64,000 nucleotides of DNA. Origin: Mixophyes australis. Its lineage: Eukaryota; Chordata; Amphibia; Anura; Limnodynastidae. How positions within the stretch are numbered: position 1 is the stretch's first letter; the number at the start of each line of letters is the position of its first letter. Of this stretch, positions 24,632 to 36,900 are shown one piece after another. The DNA lies in assembly GCA_036250195.1 (NCBI GenBank), contig JAVHZZ010000008.1, forward strand, positions 3,591,934 through 3,655,933. Reading direction: 5' to 3'. The notes under the pieces are model-generated. The model searched no databases and was not told the DNA's origin. It saw only the letters and a program-made list of their open reading frames with translations. The translations under genes and the position numbers were made by a program.

Positions 24632-24765
24632 ATACCAATCACCCACATTAAAACCACTGAGAAGTCAAGTGAATAACATTGATTATCTGGTAACAACGGC
24701 ACCCGACAAGGGGTGAGATATATTAGCCAGCAAGTGAACAGTCAGTTCTTGAAGTTGACCAAGTG
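24632..24765 (+). mobile_element. Tc1-like element, 5' terminal fragment
   Basis: ACATTAAAACCACTGAGAAG then TCAAGTGAATAACATTGATT and the leader up to CAGTCAGTTCTTGAAGTTGA match the 5' end of the element at 853-1744 (there on the minus strand). Only the terminal repeat and 5' leader remain. It belongs to the same family and the opposite orientation. Confidence 0.8.
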
Positions 24766-25684
24766 TGATGGATAGACGTCTGTACTGTACTGCCCATTAA
24801 TAATACAGGGGATCGTTTTATTAGCCCACACATATTTCCCATAGTAATGAACAGAGAAGTCTCCTCTACAGATAAAACATAAATGATAGACGTGTCCAGC
24901 TGGCCGGAGAAGAGGTGCACTATGAATGCACAGAACATGATTTTTGGGGTACTCTATATTTATGCATTATTTGTGATGGGTTCACACTGCACTGCTGTAG
25001 ATACTGTGACCCCGATCTATTCTGTCCTGTACCGATAAGTGCGGCGATCCTACAGCGCCCATGATTCTATAATCAGACGTGTTATACGGCCTAAACATTT
25101 CTAAAGCAACAGTCGTGTAACAACAAATGACAAGCCATAAATATTCAGTATATTAATTCACCGCAGCTATCCGAGTGGCTACTAGTCATAGTTATATATA
25201 AGGATAGGGGTGTAAAGTCCAGACTTAAACCAGAATAATCCAACATGACCCACTGCCAGCTAAAGCCTGAAATGTTCCACATAGTGCGCAAAACATTTCT
25301 TCAGCCGCGGTTACACTGCGGTCACGAGAGGTGCAGGAGAAATGTCACTGACTTCATACCAGGGTTTTGTTGGGGTAGATGGATGTAAATGCTGCTTGTA
25401 GCTATATCTCACCCCTGTAGCTAAAACCATTTATGGCCATAGAACTGCTTTTAACAAAGATAGAAGCACTTGGAGGAGACAAACAGCAGAAAAGGCGCCT
25501 GTAGAGAACACCCCAAGAAGGCAGCGTCTACCTGACATACGAGTGGTTTAATTACTCAAGATTCATTGATATTATCTTTTATTACATCGCCAACATGCTA
25601 CATAGCGATGTACATTGAGGTAGTGAAGAAAACAATCATTGGCGGCAGCATTTTGGGCAAAGCACTCAAAAATTGAATCACTAT
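24766..25684. other. Intergenic, no gene recognised
   Basis: Short frames only; nothing recognisable on either strand. Confidence 0.4.
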
Positions 25685-25935
25685 GGGGGGTATTCAATTG
25701 TTGCCGTTAACGCGCCAAAACAAAAAAAAACGAGCGCTCTAAAAATATTAGCGTTAATACGGTAATTACTCGCTAAATTTCATCTCGCAGCTCCCTGAGC
25801 TGCGAGATGAAATTCAGCGAGTAAACTTCCGTATTAACGGTATTTACGCGCATATTACCGTATTAACGCTAATATTTTTAGAGTGCTCGTTTTTTTGTGT
25901 TTTAGCGCGTTAAAAGCAACAATTGAATACCCCCC
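25685..25935. mobile_element. Foldback MITE: 251-bp near-perfect palindrome
   Basis: Begins GGGGGGTATTCAATTGTTGC and ends with its reverse complement, GCAACAATTGAATACCCCCC. The arms pair almost throughout (ACGAGCGCTCTAAAAATATT against AATATTTTTAGAGTGCTCGT) and meet at CTGCGAGATGAAATT/AATTTCATCTCGCAG around GCTCCCTGAGC. No coding frame. As single-stranded DNA or RNA it would form a hairpin of over 100 pairs. Confidence 0.92.
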
Positions 25936-26990
25936 TTTGTGTTTGAGCAGACCCAGGTGGCTTAAAGTGCTCATTATAACCATATTATAAAACAGCTGCA
26001 CTTTTCCAGCTACACTAAAAACATTATAAAAATGAGCCGTGGGAGCTGCTGAAGCTAGAAAAGCGCTAGATGTTGCTCGTGTGACACCAGCCTGAGATAT
26101 AATCTGCTTAGATACACAGCATGTTAGTGTTTAAGGGAAAAACACTATTTCCTCCAACAGTACTTCCGTCGAGGGGACATATAATGGAAAAAAAAATTAC
26201 TTGTATGCCGAGAATAAACCTATAGGTAAGAGATGGCGGCATTATACAAATAACCAGTGTTAAAAGTTGTCCACTTTCGGTCAAACCCTCCTCTCTAACA
26301 TAAGCCCAACTGAACCCCCGACCTGAATTGGGATTGTATCTCAGTTCAGCCAATTTCCTTTCTTTTTTAAATGAAACCTAACAGCCCCTTCAAGAAAGAT
26401 GTACATGGTTCCAGAATATAGTTGTTTTAATTCAGTCCCGCAAGTGCCCCAATAACTTTTTTTTTTTGGGTGGGGGGGGGGGGGGGGGGGAGAATTTATT
26501 TTCACATGCAAAAAATTAGTGATTAATAAATATTAATATTATTACCATGAAAAGAAATATTTCATTATATATTACTTTGGTGCTTCTCTTGTGTCAGCGC
26601 TAAAGGATGTAACACCATCTATGTACAGTTGTAGTGTCCCATCTTCCGTGTTATTTCCGTCTCTTCCTCCATGTTAGACGTGTTTCATATGTGAGCGGCA
26701 TCTGAGCTCCCACTGCCTCCGATGTCACACAAATACAGCCGTGTTGACAATGGGAACATCCTGCAAGGATCCGCCGTTCCCACAGACACTTCCAGGCTGC
26801 AACGTGGAATCGGAGCACTCCATATGGACTACGCCAAGATGGAGACTCCCTTTACAGAAACTCCGCCCTCTTATGTCACATGACATAAATGTGCCAGTAT
26901 ATAAACGATGTAAAGGTGGGGGAAGGCACACATATCTGAATAGAAGGATCACCTCTTACAAGAAAGTTTTTACAAAAAACAAAACCTTTT
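25936..26990. other. Spacer 3' of ipo13 with a 19-G run
   Basis: Contains an uninterrupted run of 19 G at 26472-26490 preceded by TTTTTTTTTGGGT, and the TATA/YY1 motif cluster described separately. No gene recognised. Confidence 0.5.
26831..26910 (+). promoter_or_regulatory. Motif cluster: YY1-type, GC-box, dyad and TATA
   Basis: In order on the plus strand: GCCAAGATGGAG, ACTCCGCCC, the 7-base arms TATGTCA/TGACATA around CA, then TATATAAA (26898-26905). The cluster lies just beyond the predicted ipo13 polyadenylation signal and would fire antisense toward the gene's 3' end. No transcript or frame is visible, so this is only a motif arrangement. Confidence 0.2.
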
Positions 26991-27827
26991 TTTATTGAAT
27001 TTGGTCTTTACTAAGACCGTTATTGTTCATTATGGTGTAAATGCACGGGTAGCCACATGCTATGCTTTTATAGAACACCAACTAGCCAAACCGCTGGGGT
27101 CATACGCCTAGGTTCTGCAAACCTGGAAATATAAGGTTTGGTGGAGAGACCTCTATAATATAATCTCAGGAGGAAGACACACCAGAGCGGACGTTTCCAG
27201 GGGCTGTACACAGAGGGAACGAGGCTGGTGTAGTAGTGGTTAGGGGGGCGGCTTTTGCAGCTTTCTGGTGTAATGAGAAACATTTATAAATGGAAATCCC
27301 TGGGTTCAGACACAGAGAGGTAAAACCATTGCCCCTTCCTCTATATCCTGGAGGAGAACGGATCTAGAACTCACTGAGAATAGCATACGTTGTACCAGTT
27401 CAGTATAAGTCGGAAAACCGGCAGACATGCTCATCAACGATAAAAGTCGGAACGGAAGCAACAAGTGATCACTGTACATGTCCTACAAGCAGCAATGAAC
27501 GTTTGTATTTAACCACAATCCTTGTTGGAGGTGTCCACTGTCGCCCTCTACAAGTCTTTCACGAATGGGGGTAACATGGAAGTTCGATATGCACCTGGTA
27601 AGGGAGTATGTCCCAAACGCTGTAATCTCTACCCATCCCCCAAAGCGCTTGCCACACCAGCAGGACAAAAAGTAAATGGAGAGAGGCTCCGCACAGTTCT
27701 CTCTCACAAAGATGGAGGGGCAACAGCAGCTCTGAATCAGGATGTGTGGAGCCGGCAGGGCGATGGGGCTTGGAATTGCAGATGGGCGCGCCAGCCAATG
27801 CCCCATTCTCTATCCAGGAAGCTGTGG
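26991..27827 (-). other. ipo13: ipo13 3' UTR with candidate poly(A) signal
   Basis: Reading the minus strand from the stop codon, the first AATAAA appears at 26996-26991. It is followed at once by a T/GT-rich stretch (GGTTTTGTTTTTTGT), as expected for a downstream polyadenylation element. This implies a 3' UTR of about 830 bases. The end point is inferred; no transcript evidence is available here. Confidence 0.5.
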
Positions 27828-27924
27828 TCAGTACTCAGCGGTGTACTCGGTCCCATGTAAACCGCGGCACAGCAACGTGAACTCCTTCACCATGTCTCTT
27901 ATCCGCCGCTTGTTGACACGTTCC
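27828..27924 (-). CDS. ipo13: ipo13 exon 20 (terminal coding exon, TGA stop)
   Basis: Completes Arg923 and encodes residues 924-954, ERVNKRRIRDMVKEF to GTEYTAEY, then TGA at 27828-27830. Acceptor ATACAG. The C-terminal TEYTAEY matches the human TDYTADY end, so the gene is complete. Intron 19 is only 116 bases. Confidence 0.96.
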
Positions 27925-30900
27925 CTGTATGGAGTATAACAGATTAGTATAAGATACCGCGGTTATGAATTCTTATTCCTCGCTGCATAAACCATCACAC
28001 ATATGCCCCGTTATAATTCTCGCTCGATCTCCTGACCCACCTCAGGATGTGTTGTGCAAAGTTATCTTTCTGTTCCTTCGTCACACGTGGCGACGGGAAC
28101 CCGTCCTCCTGCATAGCCTCCTTCAGCCAGACCGCCAGGTAGGAGAAGCAGTTCTTATTCATAGAGAAGAGGATATCTGCAAAGGGCTCCATCAGATTAC
28201 GTGATGCCTGCCCCCCAATTCCCTGCAGACAGACAGACAGAGGTGTTATTCAAACCTTACAAGAAACCAGTATGGTCATCGGGGTTACTCAGAGGTGACA
28301 AGTACAACACCAGTGTGACCACTGGGCAATCTCAGCAAAATAATAAATACAATCACAGGCAGCAGAGGAGACATAAAGGAAATATTTTTTACATAAATAA
28401 GTCCCTCCTGGGTGTAAAACAAATATGTTTGTACAGGTTGCAATTTCCATAAAAAAAAAAGTTCTAAAATACCCATTGCAATCACTGCAGACTACCTGGA
28501 TGGTTATACAGATCTGTTAGTCTCATGAATTCACAGAGTTCTTTTAAAGTACAATAAGAGAGGGAAAGTGAACTTTCTTTTGAGATACATACATGTGGCA
28601 ACTGATTGACAAACTCCTTAATTCATATTTAAATCTCTGCAAACATATTTCTCTGTTAACTTGCTTGTATTTGTTGAACAAACCGGTGTAAGCTTAGGCT
28701 GCTGTCACATGAGCATTTTGTACAATTGAAGTTTTGGTCACTGCAAAGATCTGATAGTAACACCAAGCTTCTCATGTCACAGGGAACATTGTGTGCCCCG
28801 ATTTGCCGGACTGAGAATAAGGAAACACTCTAAAACGCAGACGTGACACCAGCCTAAGAGGCATAAAACTTTTAGCCAATATTGGCTGCAGAAACGATGT
28901 ATCCTCACCTCCAGTGTACCTTGAACAAGCAGCTTGCCATCCTGATGAATTACTTGTCCTACGGGAGCAAGTTCTCCACATCTCGGTAAAAACTCCATCT
29001 GTGATCAAACATTTATCAATCAACCCAACCTGTGATGAAGTCAATGAGACTGAAAGAATTCATAATTTACTGTTACAGGCAAAGGCATAATAGTGGTATT
29101 TTTTACCTAGAATACCCTCAACTGTCTGCTACATAATGTTATAACCCAATAAAACTACAAAGCAAGTCTGAGAAATCTCAATGAAACTTGGGCTAATGTC
29201 AGTGCAGCAGCATTGTGAGCTCAAAGATACAAATAAGCACTTAATTATGAATCACCTTACCAGTTAGTGGCAACATGTTAGTCAGTAGACAAAACTAGGA
29301 TCAGCTTAATACCAGAAAACATCAACTGAATATAAACACCTTACAATGCTCAACGCATTTCGCAGATCCTGCACCTGACATGCACTGGAGAATGTGCCTG
29401 GAGGTCCCAAAACCAAATTGGGAGTGAATTAGCCTTTAAATGATACTTTCACCCCAAACTGAATATCTTAAGTGAAACCCAGTCCCCAAAAGTTACTCTG
29501 GTGTTTAGGCCCTTCGACACCTTCCATACGCCCATTGCTGGACCTTAAAAGTTATATTCAGTCTTGCTGTTTTCTACTACTAGATTGATCGTACATTTAA
29601 AGCTGGCAGAATCCTCTGCCACCGAAAGGACAATATTCTCTCCAGCTAGGGGTCTGATTGTTGGTTTGGGACCAATAAGCACACAGAGTTAAAAATGAGC
29701 CAGCAACACCCTCTTTAAATTGCTCTGCTATCTCTCTCCTTAGACGGACACATACTCACAAAAAAACCACAGCTGGACTTGACGGTGGTTGGTTCTGGGA
29801 ACTTCAAAGAGAGCACGCCTGCATTAAACACAAGAGATTGCAACCAATCAACCACTGTATCAATTGTCCTTTGTATTAACACTTCTAATAAACTGTTTTG
29901 TGTCTTCTGAAACAAGTAGTAACCGAAACAAGTGGTACAACTTATTAAAGGTGAACACGTTTTCTACATGTAACTGAGGCATTAATTTTGTAGACTGAAA
30001 AGCTATTTATGCAGAATGCAGGCTGACAGGTCTCTGGTGATATCACAGAGGCATAGATCTGCTCACAACTCTCTATGTGAAATGCGTTAGTTCACACAAG
30101 TGTCTCAATTCTTGTGTCTCGATATTGTGACATTAAAATACAGAGACGTTTAAGATATAAAGCACAACTTATCAAAATTGTGTGTCAATTATACTCATGT
30201 TTGAGAACAAAGCAATGACTAAGGGAAACAATATAGCATTCCTTCTACATGTAGGTGCATTACCTGACAGTTGCAATCAGTCCAGTGACCCCTTGTAATT
30301 GGTACATCGAGCACCATTACTGCCCCAGATTATCGCCCCAATTACCGGCTAAGTGCAGGAAATGTTTAAGTCTATACATTGAAGAACGGGATTTCAGCAG
30401 TGACAGGAGGTACAGATATTTTGCCATGGGCGAGGGGCAGGGCTTTCGTTAAAGACACACTTCAAATGTATCACTTGCAGATACCAGATAGTGGACGTAC
30501 GTATATAAAAGCATCATCTTCAGACATATGGATTACATCTTATTAATGAAAGCTTCCTTACATCTAATGAGAGTATAAGGAATATGTTGTTGTATTTTCA
30601 CTAATCAGTTGAGGGTCTTGTAGATACCAGGGCACCATCAAGATGCAATTCAACCATTGCAATAAACACACAAAACAACAGTATTTTAGGAGGAAAACTG
30701 AAAATTCTACATGACTTATGGGTGGTCATAAGATAGAATGGATCAGGAAGGGACAAATTTTTTAGGTGTATTCACAAACCCCATGAGGCAGTTCCAAAGA
30801 CGGTAAGTTGGTGTGTATTATTTACAGTTTATGAATAAGCCTTCATTTTAAAATGTTCTAAGCTTAAAGGACACAGTATTGTAAATATTGTCAGATGTAA

Positions 30901-33900
30901 TCACGTGTCACCTTACCACACTGAAAAACCGCTTTAACATCCAGCTCGCTGGACAAGAAGAGGCACGGCTTGCGTTTCAGGGCCTGTGAAGTGTAACAGA
31001 CACAGAAATAAACACATTTTGTGTGCAGTTTCAGGTACCCTCCTTCAGTCACTTACCTGCCCCCAGGCCGCAGTGGAGCTGTAGCGATCCCAGTTGGCGG
31101 CTGGGAAATGACGCGTTTTCCTTCAGAACCACTGGTGTTAACAATAAAAGTGTTTATACTGCTTTTGCTAAAGAGTCCAGTAACCATTATCCGTTTCCTA
31201 CACAGTGGCGGCAGCCATTCTGTGGCCTGAATGAATATATACCTGTAAATTCACTAGGCGTTTGTGACATCAATGAAGAAAGCGTCAGTGGCGCCGTTCT
31301 AGGGAACTGATTGGCTCAACCCACAAAACGGCCGCTTTCACGGTGAACAAGGTCCACTTTAAAGACATTTAACTTCATGGCTAGGAATCACCTGTATGGG
31401 CATGTAGTCCATTATCATTGTTATATCGTGTAGAAGTGTAGATAGGTTATTGTACCACGATGCAAAAATCACTCTCACAGTATATGTAACGACTGTATGA
31501 AAGGAGTATCGGAAGCGGTTTACATGTCAAGCATCAAGGTCAACACAGCTTACTCTAAAGCACCAATATTACAACCATAGTAGATTGTCTTAAATCCTTT
31601 CACTACCCAAGTTAAAGGCACAATAACCACTTTTTCTGTGAGTCTACCATAAATATTAGGTGCTCTACCCATTGTCTCACGTCTGCATCTCCTTTGTTAA
31701 TCTTGTATGTACTTGTTCTGCTTTTATGTGCAATCTGTATTTTGTGTGATTTGACTTTCCGGCGCTGCGCCGTTATTGCGGCACCTTTAAAATAAACAAA
31801 TATGGCGATACTAAGAGGTGACCGTAGAACACGTTCAAGTAGCAGGACTTTAGCCAGCATCTAGAATCATAATTCTGTTGGCGGGGCTTACCGTTCACTA
31901 CAGTGCCATCGTTTTTGTCTCTGTCATAGTCATGTAAATTGTATATGTGAAAACACTAACAATAAAACATGGAAGCATTTCCTACTGACGGAGGTGGACA
32001 AACTGAGAAACCCAAAAATGGGAGGGAGAAGGCAAAATGTACCTAGATCCTGCTAAGTTTGCTTAGAAACCAGGATAACATAAAAGTAATACATGTAACC
32101 CCTGTACTCGCACAATTAAGAAAACATTTTTGAAGACCAGCATCAAAACCAGCGTTAAAGCTCCATCATGTAGGACCTTTCCTCCGAATCTATGGATTGT
32201 CCTGTCTCACACCTTTATGTTACAATGACAGCCCATGGATCTCTATTCCCAATCATTAACTTCTACAAACCCTGAACCAATGTTTGTATTTAGGACTCAT
32301 GGTAGAATATGTTTCCCATCTCTTCATAGAGGAACAGAACATGGATTAAATGTACACAGTGTCATTTCTACAGATACAATGTAACAAAAACCTTTTCTCC
32401 ACAACAGCCTTTTCCATCTTTACGTTGAACATACATGACCCAGTGATGGTGACATGACTGCAATAAGACGCAGAGAATACAACGCTGAAACAATAGGACA
32501 TTTGCAAATTATAATACGATGAAGATCGAGGCGTCCATCTTGTACTTGAGCTTCCAGAATATTGAGCCACAATCACCCCATAAAATTAAGGGCAGATTCT
32601 TCGTTAAAGCCTGGTCTGAGAGCGAAACCTACAGTGTGAGAATTGGGCGATGATCCTAATTCCTAACTAGCCCCTATGAAAACTGTCCCAGCTCTTTAAA
32701 CCCACAGAACGTGTCAGATTTATGGTTCTGCTTTCCGTAAGGCCATCTCAAAGAAACACGAGGTGCAAAACTTGATGGAGAAAGGCTACGGAACTAAAAT
32801 AAATTATAGCCAGAAAAAGAAGGGGGAGAGAACAGAAAGCCAAATTGAATCAAATAAGGAAGAAATAAATTGAAGGAGGAAGAGAGAGAGAAAGAAAAGT
32901 GAATGAAATAAAACCCAAAACACACCTGTGCCAGGAGTTGCATAAATGAATCAACAATATCAGGATGGTCCCTGGGTCCTAAAAATATAATAAAGATGTA
33001 ACTTAAGAGAAAATTATACAAACAGCAACTTAATCTCATATAAGTCATGTGATACAGAAAGAATTAACAGGGGAAGGTGGGAGGGGGGCGGGGGAGGAAG
33101 GAGTGAGGTGCAGGGGATAAAAGACATGAACAACTTGAAATTAGTCAAAGAAACAAAATCATGAGACTTGAAGAACCCAAAAACAGAACGAACAAATTAA
33201 AAAGAAAGATGCCTTTGACCCTGACCATCCCGCACACTCAGACATCGGTGATGGAATGCGGAAGGGGGACGACATTGTGCCAGAGCCAGTTTTTAATGAG
33301 TGCTGGTCCCCCATAGAGGTCTGAGAGATGGGGAGCCTTCGGAATAAGCCACAGACACCCCGAGATGTCCCCATACTGCTGTACTCCCTATGTAACATGT
33401 TATGTGAGGAGCTGGTACCATTTTTACTCTCATCACGTGTCCCGATTACTCGCCTGTGCCAAACGGCTTGTCCGGTAACACAGGCTCTTACAGGCTTTAA
33501 TGATTGTTTTAACTAAAGGTGAAATTGTACAGAGCAAATAGAAAACCAGTATGGTGGAAAGCAGAGAGGGAATCCCAGTTTTACAAAAAACAAACGTGAT
33601 TTAAGCCATCTCCTAAAATCTTATCAGTGCTAAGCGGTGTAGATTCTGTACTGTCCACACCAGAAAACAATTGTTTCCGGACTTTAAAGGTCTTTCTACT
33701 ATTTTGTGTCTGACTGGACCATTATAACAGTGCTGAGCAGCTAACAGGAAGTAGAACTATGCACAATGCAGCAACCACAAAGTGACATCTTCCACGGACA
33801 GACATTCAAACATAAGCCTGGAATAAAGCTGGAGTCTAATGTAACAATGTGTATACTATAGTATACAATTATAGTATGTAATGGAGAGAGCACCGGGGTA

Positions 33901-36900
33901 GATTCTGCTACATTCTATGTACTATTCTGACAATAAAATTAACTACACTGATATTTAATGCGCATTAGAACATTGTAATTAATGCAATATAATTCAAACT
34001 TTTTTCCTAAAGTATTTCACTAGTAGAAGCCACAATCCAGCCTGACAGACAATACTAAGCGTATGTGTACGACCTGTATTCTACAACATGTTCTGCACCC
34101 AGATGCAGAGATTTAGTTGTATTCACTGTTTGGCCCCAATGCATTTTGGTTTAATGAAGTTACACAATTTCAGCTATATCTGATTTAAACACAAAAATAT
34201 TAGAACGTATGGTTCTTGCAAAAATCACAAGTGGGCAACTACGCCAGGTACAAATGGAGAGGCTCAGCAAATTGTAATGTACAATACACTGAGCTCTGAT
34301 TGGTAGAAAGCTTCAACCAATCAGATACATGAGATGTGGTGGAAAAATATTTCGGAATTTTTCCCATCAGTTTCTCATTGATTGAAGCTTTTAACCAATC
34401 AGAGTTCAGAGGGGAGTCCATATAAGAGACTCGACTTTTGCATGAAAACGAAGTATAAGGGATTCAAGCGGCTACGCAAAGATGAAGGGTAAGTAATTTG
34501 GGGTTAAATAATAAAGATGAATATTTTGTTTTATTTTATGTTATTAATTATTTCAGTGTTCCTGTCTTAGATAACTTGTAGCTCTCCACTAGAAGTAGTA
34601 ATACTAACTAGTATTTACACTAAAGAACTGGGGGCAGATATTGTACCCTATCCGGGATGATTTTTCCCATTCCTTTCCTCCACCAGTTGGATAGAGACCC
34701 CAGCACTAGGCTGGGAGCAGTTTCATTTCACCGCATGACACAAGGGGGCAGCGTACTCATAGCAGACAATTTAGCTGGTTACTGCAGCTTAGGGATAAGA
34801 GGGAGGGGGGCCGTAAGGGGCTACCTCTGTGATACAATACATTGTACGATGACAGGACACAGTGGACAGACCTGTATCCACGTTGACTTCATTGTTACAG
34901 TTATACCAAATGCGAGATATTTAAATGGGAAGTAGAAACTTAATTTACACAAAAGCCCAGTGTCCAGTATAGAAGCATATCCCATGTTTAATGGATAATT
35001 TTAGTCTTCAGAGCGTTAAAGTGATAAAAATGTGAAGATGGGGGGGATAAAGGATGGCTCAGCGACTCCTTAACTATATCACCGGCTCCCACCATCAGTG
35101 TAACGCGATTATGATACTATGGAAAACGGAGGCTGCTTTTATTTTAGGTGTCACAATGGTTTAGTTTATACTTCTATTTTTAAGTGCACATATTAATGCT
35201 CTTCCTCTATAAAATACACATAGACTGAGGAAAGGCAGAGCCCAAGATTCCATCATCTCTACTTAAGGTATCAACATTTCAGTCCATTGTTGCACAGATA
35301 GAAAGGCTATGCACAAGCTAAAATATATTAGAATCGCTTATCTCTCCAAAAAGTAAAAACTAATGAACTTATTACCATTAATTATATTTCCTTGACCCTG
35401 TTTCCTGGCAGCAGATACTAAGAGGCTAATCCTCCTTCCAGCCAAGTCAGGACAGAACCCCCCCTAGAAGGTACATAAGGCCCTCCCCCTTCAGGTGCCA
35501 TTGTGTCCTGTCCGTCACAGGCCGAGGTCAGGTACAAGTTTATAGTTACTTTCATTTTTTAATTACTGCAGATCGATAATCTGGGATGTCAGGAGAAGGT
35601 GTATAGTATAAATATAGTTTTTGCATTTGTACCCAGAATCAGTTAAAGTATGTCTGTATGACAAGCCCCAATTCACCCACATCTGCCCAGATCTGAGCAT
35701 AAGGAGCCAACCACAGCCAGCTTCCTGCACCAACCTGACCAACTGTTCAGTAAAACAGCGCAAAGCAGGGACACCTGCTTCCGCAGGGCATGGCGTAAAG
35801 GCCGCCACAGGGCAGGGGGCATGGCGCAAAGGCCGCCACAGGGCAGGGCGCAAGGGCAGCCGCCCGTCACACAGGACAGCAGAGGGTTTAGCGCTACACC
35901 CTTTGCCTTTCCTTGATCTGTCTTTTAGAAATCTGTAACGATTTCTAAAAGACAGAGGTGTCATTTACAGAGTCTAAAACAAACGGCTGAAAAAGGAGCG
36001 AGAGTCTTTTCTGAAACCTACACCATGAACAAACCAATTCATATATTGAGTAAAGAGCCTTCCCTGGTTTATCAGACCATGGGGTGTTGGGAATGCATAT
36101 GTACAAGTAAAACAAATACTCCACGTATTAATCACCCCAATGACTCTACAATAGTTTTGCTAACGCAGCTGGTAACTGGAGACGCCACCATTATCAGACA
36201 TCCAGGTCACTAAGAGACAAGCAGAGGACACAACCTGGTCTCTGCGCTCACGTGTCATACAGATATGAAGATTGACAGGTATAGACGGCACTTCTAAAGC
36301 ACCCCAGCTTACACTCAAATACCACAATTATGAAAAGAAAACTATATATGACAGGGCATGCTTATTCTTCATAGGACAATATTTCAGTAGCAGAGAGCAC
36401 TGGGTGCAATCAATTCCAGATCCTGAGTTTCTTAAATGGGCAGCAGGAGTTTTTGCAGAACAAAGTTCCCCCACATGACATCACAATTCTGCAGCTTTCA
36501 GTCTTACCTGCAGATAATTTACGTACGTCTCAGAAAATAACATAGAATTAATCTAACTGTTTTGGATCATTATTATTATAAAGATGTAGTATCGAACTTT
36601 AGGTTAACTCTCATGGCGTCAATGTATTTTCAAGATCTTGTTCTGTACTGTCCTATACAAGAAGTCCCATGTGAGATGGTCCTGTCTTGATATAATAATG
36701 CACCAATTTACATTAAGATACACAGCACTTCCAGCATCCCACCAATATAATTCTAATATCATGTTCAGCGAGTTCCGGCAGGTTCCTTCGGAGCAGAGAA
36801 GAGGAGGTTGCAGTGCAGAGATCGAACCCGCCAAGGAATAACTAACCTTGCTGAAAGAGAGAGAGCGTCAACGAGGTGACCAGCAAGAAAAGGGCTTTGA

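Larger units (their letters stand above)
32979..36846 (-). other. ipo13: ipo13 intron 14 (3.87 kb)
   Basis: Contains the antisense CCAAT/TATA module (34291-34490), a GC-rich two-copy short repeat (AGGCCGCCACAGGGCAGG, 35797-35850) and a perfect 17-base hairpin (35917-35933 against 35940-35956, loop TGTAAC). The rest is AT-rich with no recognised gene. Confidence 0.6.

Noticed and set aside
1..27000. Search for human ipo13 neighbours (DPH2, ATP6V0B) downstream of ipo13
   Set aside because: No segment resembling these proteins was seen in any frame to the left of the gene.
35797..35880. GC-rich CGCCACAGGGCAGG block as a CpG promoter
   Set aside because: It is a two-copy short tandem repeat with no promoter motifs, inside intron 14.
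35917..35956. Perfect hairpin as a microRNA precursor
   Set aside because: The stem is 17 bp with a 6-base loop, too short for Drosha/Dicer processing.
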